Source: Paenibacillus montanisoli (GTDB lineage: Bacteria > Bacillota > Bacilli > Paenibacillales > Paenibacillaceae). From it: a DNA stretch of 64,000 bases. Position 1 is the stretch's first letter; each line of letters begins with the position of its first letter. Positions 16,986 to 25,904 of this stretch are shown one piece after another. The notes below the pieces were generated by a model that saw only the letters and a list, made by a program, of their open reading frames with translations, made no database searches and was not told where the DNA came from. The position numbers were made by a program, and so were the translations under genes. The DNA lies in NCBI RefSeq assembly GCF_003268025.1, contig NZ_QLUW01000002.1:1-64000 (forward strand). Reading direction: 5' to 3'.

Positions 16986-18602
16986 CTAGACCAAACTGCC
17001 GCCATCCCGGCAGCCGAATACGGCAAATCCGTACGCTCCCGGCTTTAAAGGCTGCTCGGCACGCGAAAGATCGTTACCGATGAACATCCCGGCTTCCTCG
17101 ACTTGTTCAAAGTCGCCGAAGCGGATCGTGCCGGCCTTGGCGATGCTGTTGCGGATATTTACCTGCCGCCCGTTCGCAAGTCGGATTGCCGCGCCTTCCC
17201 CCTCAAGCTGAGGCTGACGCCCCTTGAAGCCATCGATCGTAACCTCCTCAAACGATTCAATTTCAAGGCCATTCCGCATAAATGTAGGCAAATCATCCGA
17301 CCATTCGAGGTCAAAGCCGTGAATCGCCAAGCCTTTCACATGCTTGGCGTACAGTGCCGGGATGTCATGGCCGAATACCTTCAGCCGATCATCCAGCGCT
17401 GGACGGAAATCCAAATTTCCGCCGAACGACTCCTGGAGCGGACCGTTTTTTACAAGCATGCGAACATGCTCGAAGGTCACGTTCTCGATTGAACACTCTT
17501 CGCTTCCGTAGATCACGATGCCGTGTTCGCTTTTCACGGTGATGTTCGTGAACGTCACGTTGCGCACGCTGCCCGGCTCTCCGGAATGCGGGAAGCCCTT
17601 CACCGCGGAAATATGAATCGGCTCCGCCTTGCCCCACCATTTGCCTTTGTGAAGCCGCGTCTCGATCATGATGTTGGAGAACACGACGTTCTCAATCGAC
17701 TCGCTCTCGCGCAGGAACAGGCCGATGCCGCGGTTGGAATCGCGAATCACGATGTTGTGGAACATGAAGTTGCGGAAGCCGTACGTATCCCAACCGATCC
17801 GAATGCCGGCGGAACGGGATTTGATCGTACAGTTCTGCACGACGACATTTTCGTTGCCTCCGCCGCCATACCCTTCCGCGCATGGACTGAAGGCTAGCCC
17901 GTCGTCGCCGGCTTCGATATTGCAATCGCTGATGCGTACGTTGCGGCTGCGGCTTACATCGATGCCGTCCGAATTCGGAATAAGCAGGCTGTTGCGGATA
18001 TCGAGTCCATGAAGCAGCACGCCGTCGGCGCAGGCCACGTGCAGGCACCAATTCGGCGCATTCCGGATGCGAACCTGACTGACCTGTGCGTCTATGCCGT
18101 TCAAGATGAGAATCAGAATTCCGGGTCGCTCGTTCATGTCAACGGGACCGTCATCCGCTTGATCGTTCTCCCGGAAGTAATCGTTGCCCTGACGCGTGAA
18201 CGACGCATCAAAATCGCGAAGAAGATCCGCCTGATCATAACGCGCGAACGAGTCGCCGTTGCCGTCGATGACCCCGCTGCCCTGAATGGCGATATGCGTC
18301 GCGCCTATGGAAGCGATGAGCGCCGTATTCCGAAATTCGCTCGTATAGGGAAGCTTCGGATAATCTTCCATATTCGGGCTTCCGAGAAGCACCGAACCGG
18401 CATCGAGATGCAAGGTCACGTTGCTCCGCATAAAAACGGTACCGCTCAGGTAGGTGCCGGAAGGCAGCCATACGGTACCGCCACCCAGCTCATGACAGTC
18501 CGCGATGGCCTGATTGATCGCCGCCGTGTCAAGGGTTTCGCCGTTACCAACCGCGCCGTAATCAAGCACGTTAAACACCAAGGAACTCATTGCCGTTGTC
18601 AT
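16986..18602 (-). CDS. glycoside hydrolase family 28 (polygalacturonase-like)
   Basis: A right-handed beta-helix hydrolase of 538 residues related to polygalacturonases (GH28), which cut alpha-1,4-galacturonide bonds in pectin or release monomers from oligogalacturonides. The N-terminal VLDYGAVGNGETLDTAAIN start is typical. The catalytic aspartates are visible in NSDGIDV and AGDDGLAFS; the canonical G-H and RIK motifs are replaced by SAGIRIG, as in divergent bacterial members. There is no signal peptide, so it probably acts on imported oligosaccharides. It is the last gene of the hep-GH88-GH28 unit, 12 bp after GH88, with AGGGAGG before ATG 18602. Confidence 0.87.
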   Translation of the reverse strand: MTTAMSSLVFNVLDYGAVGNGETLDTAAINQAIADCHELGGGTVWLPSGTYLSGTVFMRSNVTLHLDAGSVLLGSPNMEDYPKLPYTSEFRNTALIASIGATHIAIQGSGVIDGNGDSFARYDQADLLRDFDASFTRQGNDYFRENDQADDGPVDMNERPGILILILNGIDAQVSQVRIRNAPNWCLHVACADGVLLHGLDIRNSLLIPNSDGIDVSRSRNVRISDCNIEAGDDGLAFSPCAEGYGGGGNENVVVQNCTIKSRSAGIRIGWDTYGFRNFMFHNIVIRDSNRGIGLFLRESESIENVVFSNIMIETRLHKGKWWGKAEPIHISAVKGFPHSGEPGSVRNVTFTNITVKSEHGIVIYGSEECSIENVTFEHVRMLVKNGPLQESFGGNLDFRPALDDRLKVFGHDIPALYAKHVKGLAIHGFDLEWSDDLPTFMRNGLEIESFEEVTIDGFKGRQPQLEGEGAAIRLANGRQVNIRNSIAKAGTIRFGDFEQVEEAGMFIGNDLSRAEQPLKPGAYGFAVFGCRDGGSLV

Positions 18603-18614
18603 CCGCTGGCCTCC

Positions 18615-19742
18615 CTACCAGAAAAATTCCGTTCTCCCTTTCAGTTTCAACACGGCTTCCGTAAAGAAATAGTCGCCATAGATGATCGGCACATCGACAT
18701 AGGCATTTTTCTCGTAATAGCCCGTTGCATGCAGCAGCAGCCCCTGCTCCGACTGATCCCATGCCCCGTATTTTTCGTCCAGCGACCGGATGATTTCCGC
18801 TCCCGCCCTCCGGTAAAAGTCAGCGTCGGCGCCGGAGCAATGCGACGCGATCTCAAGCAGTCCGGATGCGGCGATCGCGGCGGCAGACGAATCCCGCGGC
18901 ATTCCGGTTTGATCAGGAAGCAGGAAATCCCAATAGGGCACCTTGTCTTCCGGCAGTCGCGACACAAAATAATGCGCGGTCCGTTTCGCGGCTTGTAAAT
19001 ATCTCTCTTCTCCCGTATAACCGTAGCTGAGCGCAAACCCATACAGAGCCCAAGCCGTCCCGCGTGCCCATGCCGACTCGGCCGCATGCCCTTGTCCTGC
19101 CAGCGCGCCGGTACGTTCTCCTGTCTCGGGATCGAAGCAGACGATATGATAGACAGACCCGTCAGGCCGCATAAACTCCTTCAACGCCATATCCGCATGC
19201 CGCATGGCGAGATGTTTATACCTCGGGTCGCCAAGTTCATTCGAAGCCCAATAAAGCAGCGGCAAATTCATCATGCAGTCGATGATCGCCCAGCCGCTGT
19301 GGTCTTCGCCGTTCCAGTCGGGCCATGCCCGAATGAAGTCTCCCTGTATATTGAACCGGCCTGCCAGCAAATTGGCCGCCATTAGACCGTGCCTTTTGGC
19401 AACCGGGTCCTCCGTCAATTTATACTGTGCCACGCTGCTTAAGCTGAACATGAAACCAACGTCATGATGGAGCTCATCATAGGACGTCAACGTTACGCTA
19501 AGTTTGACCTCCAACGCTTCGGCCGTCATCCTAAGCAGCTCGTCCCCGGTCTCACGGTATCCTAACCATAATAGTCCGGGCCAGAAGCCTGCCCCCCAGT
19601 CATGCGCGGGGCATGAATTGTACGCGCCGTTGAGCGATGCATGAGGGAATTTCACCCCGATTTCGGATGCGTTGCGGGTTATTTTCGCCGCGGTTCGTTC
19701 CCAGACATCATCGATCCATTCGTTTCGATCCAATTGCGTCAT
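18615..19742 (-). CDS. unsaturated glucuronyl/uronyl hydrolase (GH88)
   Basis: A 375-residue (alpha/alpha)6-barrel unsaturated uronyl hydrolase. GH88 enzymes hydrate the 4,5-double bond of the unsaturated uronic acid that polysaccharide lyases leave at the non-reducing end, releasing the uronate. The two catalytic Asp motifs are present in ELHHDVGFMF and AIIDCMMNLPLLYW. There is no signal peptide, so it is cytoplasmic. The start overlaps the stop of the upstream heparinase-like lyase gene by 4 nt. This coupling fits a lyase-hydrolase pair working on the same oligosaccharide. Confidence 0.9.
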   Translation of the reverse strand: MTQLDRNEWIDDVWERTAAKITRNASEIGVKFPHASLNGAYNSCPAHDWGAGFWPGLLWLGYRETGDELLRMTAEALEVKLSVTLTSYDELHHDVGFMFSLSSVAQYKLTEDPVAKRHGLMAANLLAGRFNIQGDFIRAWPDWNGEDHSGWAIIDCMMNLPLLYWASNELGDPRYKHLAMRHADMALKEFMRPDGSVYHIVCFDPETGERTGALAGQGHAAESAWARGTAWALYGFALSYGYTGEERYLQAAKRTAHYFVSRLPEDKVPYWDFLLPDQTGMPRDSSAAAIAASGLLEIASHCSGADADFYRRAGAEIIRSLDEKYGAWDQSEQGLLLHATGYYEKNAYVDVPIIYGDYFFTEAVLKLKGRTEFFW

Positions 19743-21619
19743 CGTCTCTGCTCCCTTCTAATCGATATCGTTCGGGTACCGGCCTCTAGGGCCATCCGTT
19801 CGTGAAGCACGATGCGGTACATGCGTTCGCCCCAATTCCGCTTCAGCCTCGACTCCATCTTGTCGATCGGTTCGACGACCGCGTCCAGCACGGCGTGGTC
19901 GAACGTCAGCACGGCCCATCGGTCCGGCGCATATTCGAATCGCAGCGCTCCGTCCGCCGCCGGAATCGGCTCGCAAGGCGTCACTAAACTATAAAATATA
20001 GCGTTCGTTGCTTCCTTCACCCGAAATTGATCGGTCACCTCGACGTATGGCTCGTCCCCGCGGCATAGCATGAACGAACGCCTCCATTCAGCAATGCCGG
20101 CTGCGTCCGGATACGCATCCGCAATATCGAGGGAAAGTCTCGATACTTCGAGCGACTTCGCATACTCGGCATCTTTTGCCCGGAACTGGCCGCCGTTCTG
20201 CTGCAGCACGCCGCGCACCGTCGGCAGATTGTGATATTGGGACTGCAAGTACCACAGCTCATACCGGTCCGGCCCGAACGTCTGCGCTTTGTATTCCTCG
20301 GTGCCGAGATCGATGAAGAGGGGATAGCCATCGACGAACACGATGAAGCTGCCCACGTCGTTATGATTATGGGATTCGAGATTATGACCGCCTTTCGCGG
20401 CCAAAAATAACCCTTCCTCGCTTCCTTCGCTTTCCCGTGCAGCCATCACTTGCGTTGCAGGCAGCCAGGCATCGCGGACATAAGGAGCCTTAGCCCCGGA
20501 CTCAAGACGCTCGCGCTCCAGGAACAGCGCCTGCAGCTGCGCGTACATTTCAAACCAAATATGGATGACCGGTTCTCCCTCCGGCAGGCTGGCGCCAAGA
20601 CGCTGCAGGTCTGGATCGCCTATGCTTCGGCCATAGCGGTACATCACGTCTCCGCCGATCAGCGGCATCGCGTCGCCGTCCGCGAAATTCACGAAGTACC
20701 GGCCGTGGATATGCGCTTTGTAGATGTAATTGCCGATGTCCTGGATCAGCGGTTCTTGGAAAATATCGATTACACCGTTCGTGGCCGTTGCCAGCAGCTC
20801 GAGCGCAACATACAGACCGCCTCCGGAGGGCCCCCAATAACCGGGACCCTCGTCGCAGCATCCGTCTGATGGGTACGTGCCTATGAACACATCCAAGCTG
20901 CGCATGATCTTGCGCACCGCTTCCGCACGTCGCTCCGAGTCTTCCTCTATCATCAGAAAGCCCATTAGCGCGCTGCTATTGCACCATGGATTCCAGTTGT
21001 TGACGCGGATCCCCTCGTTGAAGCCCATCCACCAGTAATCGTCACGTTTCAAATAGGGATCGAGAAGCCGGTCCCGGACTTCCTTCTCGATTCGCCTGTT
21101 AATGCGAACGCTCGCCTCGTCCAACCATGTTTGCATCGTATACCGGATCCAAATGAGGAGATCGTCCGTCGCGCACGTCACAAGCTCCACGATATGATCC
21201 GATGCATCCGGCATGCATTCCAGCATGTTCTCTTTGGCATGCAGACGATGCAAAGGAGGAACCCAAGTCGTTTCTTCGCAGATGACGTATATGCCGTTGA
21301 TGACTTGATCCATGAATCTCCCTTGCCCTTCGATGCATTCCGCGATCGCCAAAATACCGAGCACGCTGCGTCGCTCGAATATCGCTCTTGTCCGCGTATG
21401 CAGTTCACCGCTTCGCCAATAATCCCGGTAATGCTCGACCTTCAAGGCCGGCCACTCGTAATCGATATACGTCTCGGCCAAGGCGATCCATCTGTTTCGG
21501 GTTTCCGGAAGCAGCGCCTCCCAAGCTGCGCGGTCTTCCGCCTTCGGAAATGGCAGAATCCGCTCCCGCGGCAGAAGCGCCGCCTTCAAATCCAACTGTT
21601 CAAAACGGTCATGCAGCAT
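19739..21619 (-). CDS. heparinase II/III family polysaccharide lyase-like protein
   Basis: A protein of about 626 residues with an N-terminal alpha/alpha toroid (to about residue 330) and a C-terminal beta-sandwich of the heparinase II/III type. It carries the motif ESHNHNDVGSF, then LFIDLGTEEY and SQYHNLPTVRG, which match the His/Tyr region of PL12/PL15/PL21-type lyases. Such enzymes split uronic-acid-containing chains by beta-elimination. The frame stays open to 21790, but that part is a terminator sequence; AGAGGAGAG directly before ATG 21619 fixes the start. No signal peptide is seen, implying cytoplasmic lysis of oligomers. Its own promoter probably lies around 21659-21700. It is coupled to GH88. 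Confidence 0.85.
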   Translation of the reverse strand: MLHDRFEQLDLKAALLPRERILPFPKAEDRAAWEALLPETRNRWIALAETYIDYEWPALKVEHYRDYWRSGELHTRTRAIFERRSVLGILAIAECIEGQGRFMDQVINGIYVICEETTWVPPLHRLHAKENMLECMPDASDHIVELVTCATDDLLIWIRYTMQTWLDEASVRINRRIEKEVRDRLLDPYLKRDDYWWMGFNEGIRVNNWNPWCNSSALMGFLMIEEDSERRAEAVRKIMRSLDVFIGTYPSDGCCDEGPGYWGPSGGGLYVALELLATATNGVIDIFQEPLIQDIGNYIYKAHIHGRYFVNFADGDAMPLIGGDVMYRYGRSIGDPDLQRLGASLPEGEPVIHIWFEMYAQLQALFLERERLESGAKAPYVRDAWLPATQVMAARESEGSEEGLFLAAKGGHNLESHNHNDVGSFIVFVDGYPLFIDLGTEEYKAQTFGPDRYELWYLQSQYHNLPTVRGVLQQNGGQFRAKDAEYAKSLEVSRLSLDIADAYPDAAGIAEWRRSFMLCRGDEPYVEVTDQFRVKEATNAIFYSLVTPCEPIPAADGALRFEYAPDRWAVLTFDHAVLDAVVEPIDKMESRLKRNWGERMYRIVLHERMALEAGTRTISIRREQRR

Positions 21620-21645
21620 GCCTGGCTCTCCTCTCATCATCAAAC

Positions 21646-21664
21646 CGGTCTTGACCGTATTATA
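21646..21664 (-). promoter_or_regulatory. candidate -10 and dyad upstream of the lyase gene
   Basis: On the minus strand a TATAAT (21664-21659) is followed at once by the dyad CGGTC-AA-GACCG (21657-21646), about 30 nt before the start codon. No good -35 was found, so an activator may be needed. The dyad could be an operator. Confidence 0.35.
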
Positions 21665-21755
21665 GATCCGGGCGCTCGCGGAACATATAGTAAATATCGC
21701 GTTTTCGTTGTCCTTTGTTATCCAGTTTGAAAAAGGGGCGGCATAAGCGCAAAAA

Positions 21756-21783
21756 AGGTCAACCCGCTTTTCCAGGTTGACCT
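21756..21783 (-). terminator. terminator after the truncated enolase-like gene
   Basis: AGGTCAACC/GGTTGACCT arms are followed by TTTTTT on the minus strand, only a few bases after the stop codon at 21792. It ends the long upstream transcript and separates it from the lyase-GH88-GH28 unit. Confidence 0.85.
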
Positions 21784-21791
21784 CGTACAAG

Positions 21792-22640
21792 CTAACCCCT
21801 GGCTGCGCCGGCTTCCAGCGCTTCGCGGAACGCCCACTTCCCCATCCAGCGTTCGCCTGCCGCGATAGGGATCGGCGTGCTTTCCGTCACGCGGCGAAGC
21901 AGGTCGATGCGCTCCAAAGGCAGCGGTTCTTCCACGAACAGCAGCCCCGAAGGCTCCATGCGCTTCACGAGGCTGAGCGCACGGCTCATATGCGTGTTAT
22001 GAATATCGACCGCGATATCGATCGAACGGCCGACGGTCCGGCGAACCGATTCCACGCAGGCGACGATGTCCTCGAGGTCGGCAGCGACCGCCAGCGAATC
22101 CGACGGGCCGAAATGCAGCTTCAAGCACTTGAAGCCCCACTCCGCGAGCGTTTCTGCGGATCGCGCCATCCGTTCCTGGGCGGAAGCTCCCTCGCCAGCG
22201 CCAGTGCCGGTTAACGCAGCCAATGGACCGGGCCGATAAGGCATGCCGGGTTCAACGGTATACGGCGGCTCGTCGTGACAAGCCCGGTAGACCTTGATCC
22301 GGTCTTGATAAGGGCCGCCCAGCAGCTTGTGAACGGGCACCCCGTATGCTTTGCCGGTAATATCCCACAGCGCCATATCGATTCCGCTAATGGCGCTCAT
22401 TTTCACGGGACCGCCGCGATAGCCGTTTCCTGACTCATACATTTTGCGCCATAACCGTTCCACCTGGGTCGGGTCTTCCCCGATCAGCAACGGCTCGAGC
22501 CGCTTTACTTCCGCAATGACCACCTCCGGGTGATCCTCGAGGTACGGTTCGCCTAAACCGCTGATGCCCCGGTCCGTGTCGATCCTCACCCAAACCCAAG
22601 ACGGCGGCACTTTTAAAATCGTCAACCCGGTAATTTTCAT
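21792..22640 (-). pseudogene. enolase-superfamily dehydratase, 3'-truncated (galactonate dehydratase-like)
   Basis: N-terminal 282 residues of a mandelate racemase/muconate lactonizing enzyme-type protein, most like sugar-acid dehydratases such as D-galactonate dehydratase, usually around 380-400 residues. The capping domain (WVRIDTDRGISGLGEP) and the barrel strands with metal ligands AVDIHNTH, VEEPLP and AGERW are present. The frame then stops after FREALEAGAARG, before the catalytic His/Asp and the last barrel strands. No continuation was found in another frame, because a terminator follows directly. The protein is therefore probably inactive. The gene would otherwise have supplied sugar-acid dehydration for this locus. 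A GGGGGA ribosome site supports ATG 22640. Confidence 0.75.
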
Positions 22641-22665
22641 CGCAATCCCCCGACTCGCATCAGCG

Positions 22666-23832
22666 TCACTCGAACGTAAATCCGCTCACCGCTTCACCCA
22701 GCCACACGGCCGTTTTCTGCCGCCCTGTGCCAGTATCCTCGATGCGATTGCCGATAAAGACGTTGTCCGCCGCCGCGCCAATCGCATAGATGCCGAAGCC
22801 GCCTTCTTCGAAACTGCCGTTATCCTCGATGACATTCCGGAGCCAGCGGTTGCCGTTCGAGCTGTTCCCCTGCTTTTCTCCCCGGAACTGGATACCGCTG
22901 TTTCCGTTCTCGGAAATGACATTATCGGTGAAGAGGTTATACGAATCCTTATGGCCGATCGAAATCCCGCAGCTGCCGTTGCCGCACATGCGGTTGCGGC
23001 TGAACTCGCCATGCCGGACGCGCCAGCAAATGAACAAGCCCGCCAAACCGTTGCGTTCGAGGGTGCAGTCCGCCACAACCGAGCGAACCGATCCGGCCCC
23101 CGGATGGAGTCCGGAGCCGGTGCATCCCGTCACGGTACAGTTGCGCACTTCGATATCCTCGGTAATTTGCCAGGAAATGCCGTCGCCATGAAAGCCGCGG
23201 ACTTCAACATCGCGAATCCGGCAGCTTCCCGCTTTGTATAAATAAATCCCGCCGGCTCTGCAGCCGCCGATCGGATAATTGCGGTCGCCGTTGCCATCCA
23301 CGACAAGATCCATAATGCGTACGTTGCGAGCTTCGAGCACCTCGATGATCGAGCACGCATTCGTCACCGTGCCGCCATCCTCCGAGATGTAATCTCTTTC
23401 AAGATGGCGGTCGAAGAAAAGCGTATTTCCTGCGATCCGCGTAATCGTGGCCGTACTTTCGTTAAACCCCCATTTTTGCGGCTCGTCGTACAGCTGCATG
23501 CCCATGCCGGGCTCGAATCCGGAAGGATCTTCTACCTCGGCCTGAAGCTCGCCCGTGTCGGCATCCCTCGTAAAACGCGTCTTGATCCCGTCGGACTTGC
23601 GCAAAATCGTCTTCGGGCCTTTGCCTGCTAACGTCATCCCGTCATATAGCCGTACTTGTCCGGTCACGCGGTACGCGCCTTCGTCGAGTTGAATCGTCCC
23701 GCTTCCGCCGCTGCGCAGCAGCTCCCCTACCGCCTGCTGAATGGCAGCGGAAGTGAATCCTTCGATGTCGCATCCGGCTCCGCCCACCGTAATCGTACGG
23801 CCGGTTTCCTTCAACATGGACGCACCTCTCAT
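22666..23832 (-). CDS. right-handed parallel beta-helix protein (pectate-lyase-like fold)
   Basis: A 388-residue protein with an N-terminal pectate lyase superfamily motif (DIEGFTSAAIQQAVGELL, then GTIQLDEGAYRVTG) and a series of beta-helix rungs of NosD/PbH1 type (VVADCTLERNGLAGLFI, GNSGIQFRGEKQG and similar). It has no signal peptide. It could be a lyase, hydrolase or epimerase acting on polysaccharide fragments; no catalytic residues can be named with certainty. ATG 23832 overlaps the stop of the upstream gene by 4 nt, so it is translationally coupled in the glycan operon. Confidence 0.75.
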   Translation of the reverse strand: MRGASMLKETGRTITVGGAGCDIEGFTSAAIQQAVGELLRSGGSGTIQLDEGAYRVTGQVRLYDGMTLAGKGPKTILRKSDGIKTRFTRDADTGELQAEVEDPSGFEPGMGMQLYDEPQKWGFNESTATITRIAGNTLFFDRHLERDYISEDGGTVTNACSIIEVLEARNVRIMDLVVDGNGDRNYPIGGCRAGGIYLYKAGSCRIRDVEVRGFHGDGISWQITEDIEVRNCTVTGCTGSGLHPGAGSVRSVVADCTLERNGLAGLFICWRVRHGEFSRNRMCGNGSCGISIGHKDSYNLFTDNVISENGNSGIQFRGEKQGNSSNGNRWLRNVIEDNGSFEEGGFGIYAIGAAADNVFIGNRIEDTGTGRQKTAVWLGEAVSGFTFE

Positions 23833-25886
23833 GCCTGCTCCCCCTTTACCCCTATCGAACCGCTTATCCTAAATCGTTCCAGCAACTCGCCGTGATGCGC
23901 CTTCATTCTCAAATAGCTTTCCGCCGCCGCGCCGTTGCCCCAATCGAAGATCGTAAACACGCCGATCCCGAGACCATTGTCGTTCACGACTCCGTCGTGG
24001 CCGTAATTTTCCATCATGAAGCCGTAATCCTTCTCGTTGAAGAACGGATGGGCTTTCTCCCACTGCGCTTTCGACGTCGGGTTTTCCGGACAATACATCA
24101 TGACGAACGAGCAGCGAAGAGCGGCGAGCCCGCGTTCGATATACTCCTCCCGATTCAGCGCATGGCCATAGTCGATGATCAGCTCGGCATACAAGCTTTG
24201 GCGCGCATCGTTCCATTCGCCGTCGCAGTTCATGACTCCGAAGCCGCCCAACGCGCTGACATAAATATACGGCGGCTGCCAGGAGGCCTGCGTCATGAGC
24301 AGCTCATCGAGACAACGCTCGCCGAGCGCTAAATAAGACGCATCGCCGGTTTGCCGGTAGCAGGCCAGAAACGCTTCCGCGCTCCAGAACATGGAGAAAT
24401 TGCACTGCTTGAACATGTTGTTGCGTTCCACTTTGCGGCCCACTAGCTCCTTGCTTCCGTAACGGCAGCAGGACCAGTAGGTTTCAAAGTCCTCCCAGCG
24501 TCCCGTCGGAACGATCTCGACGGCAATCACATCCGCAGCTTTCAACGCGGACTGCAAATAAGCTTCCGTTCCGGTAAGCGCATACAATTTCAGCAGGAAG
24601 GTGACCGACATGGCGGTTTCCGGCGAATCGTCCAAAATCCCGAGCGGCTCAAGCGTCTCGTGATCCAGCCAAGCAGGGAAAAAACCTCGCTCGTCCTGCA
24701 GTCCGAGCAGCGCATCCGCATAACGAACCGCATAATCATAAAGACGCTCGTCCTTTTCGAGCTCCTCGTACCAGCGCAGCATCAGGAGTGCCGTCCAGCT
24801 CATATCAAGCACATGATAAGGCGCCGTGCGAACCGGATGAACATCGCTCACGGGATTTCGGTTCGAATTGCCCCAGTAGGCCGTCTCCCATCCTTTGGAC
24901 CGGTTGACCTCCACGCCATCCACCGATAGACGCTCCATTTCCGTGGCGATGACGGTCGGAAACAATCCGCCGCGCTGCGGGGCAGCGAGCGCCAATTCTT
25001 TGGTCAAACGCGCGCGCTCCAGCATTTGCGGGTCATTCGTTTCCAGCCCGTACCGGAACACGCCCTGAGCGGAACGCAGCGAGCTGAACCAAGCCTGGTT
25101 CCAAATGGAGCGGAACTCCCGTTCATTAACCGGGCCCGGATAATTCGGGCTCTGCGTCACATTCACGATAAAGGCCGCCGCTCCGACTTTCACGCCATCC
25201 AGCTCGAACTCCTGCCATACGGCGTCCTTCCAGCTATCAAACGCCCATTTATAGGTATGGCTCACCAGCCGGTCGAGAGGCAATTCCTCCGGCGCTCCCC
25301 CGTGGAACAACGGGCTGCCCCATCGCTCCCACAGCAATTCCAGCACCGGCCGCCAAGGGTTGTTCAGCGCTTCTTCATCCTCGAAGGTCATTAAGTAGAA
25401 GCCCGCTTGAACGGTGCCAGCCGAATATTGCGCACCCGCCTTCCGCTCGTACAAGACATGCTCGGTCACTTGATACTCGCTCATGCCGAGCGTCAGCCGG
25501 TTGCGCAGCGCGTCATTGTCCATATACCAGCGGACAGGCGTTCCTTCGCGCATCAGATCAAGATCCGGCACGAGGATCAGCAGTTTCTTGCCATCCATGG
25601 CGATCAGCGCCGGCGACCGGAAGCTGTGCTGGTCGATGATATGCCGATCCGTTGGCGTCAGATGCGGAGCCCAGTGGAACGTAGGAGTGAACGATGGCTC
25701 GATGGTAAGCTGCCAATCGTCCTGCTGCACCGCTGTATCAAGCTGAAACGCCAGATTGTATCTGACTGTATGCTCGTTGATCCATTGGCTCGTCACTTCG
25801 GGTTTTACCGACCCGATGGTATCGCACGTCATGCTTCGAATAAATCGGCCCATCACACGATTTATATGAAATGCATACGTTTCCAT
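23829..25886 (-). CDS. uncharacterised 685-residue protein of the glycan locus
   Basis: I do not recognise the family. The N-terminal third (to about 210) looks like a beta-rich domain, and the rest looks like an alpha/alpha toroid with repeated Trp/Tyr-rich helices (ALLMLRWYEELEKDERLYDY, DSPETAMSVTFLLKLYAL). This fold is common to GH88/105/127 enzymes and to some lyases. There is no signal peptide, so it is probably cytoplasmic. ATG 25886 rather than 25895 is chosen because GGGGGAGGG leaves 25895 too close. The gene starts just after the (frameshifted) regulator and is coupled to the beta-helix gene, which points to a role in the same saccharide pathway. Confidence 0.7.
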   Translation of the reverse strand: METYAFHINRVMGRFIRSMTCDTIGSVKPEVTSQWINEHTVRYNLAFQLDTAVQQDDWQLTIEPSFTPTFHWAPHLTPTDRHIIDQHSFRSPALIAMDGKKLLILVPDLDLMREGTPVRWYMDNDALRNRLTLGMSEYQVTEHVLYERKAGAQYSAGTVQAGFYLMTFEDEEALNNPWRPVLELLWERWGSPLFHGGAPEELPLDRLVSHTYKWAFDSWKDAVWQEFELDGVKVGAAAFIVNVTQSPNYPGPVNEREFRSIWNQAWFSSLRSAQGVFRYGLETNDPQMLERARLTKELALAAPQRGGLFPTVIATEMERLSVDGVEVNRSKGWETAYWGNSNRNPVSDVHPVRTAPYHVLDMSWTALLMLRWYEELEKDERLYDYAVRYADALLGLQDERGFFPAWLDHETLEPLGILDDSPETAMSVTFLLKLYALTGTEAYLQSALKAADVIAVEIVPTGRWEDFETYWSCCRYGSKELVGRKVERNNMFKQCNFSMFWSAEAFLACYRQTGDASYLALGERCLDELLMTQASWQPPYIYVSALGGFGVMNCDGEWNDARQSLYAELIIDYGHALNREEYIERGLAALRCSFVMMYCPENPTSKAQWEKAHPFFNEKDYGFMMENYGHDGVVNDNGLGIGVFTIFDWGNGAAAESYLRMKAHHGELLERFRISGSIGVKGEQA

Positions 25887-25904
25887 TTTTTCCATCCCTC
25901 CCCC

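Noticed and set aside
21620..21790. 57-residue extension of the heparinase-like ORF
   Set aside because: It would translate the terminator of the upstream gene. A clear AGAGGAG precedes ATG 21619.
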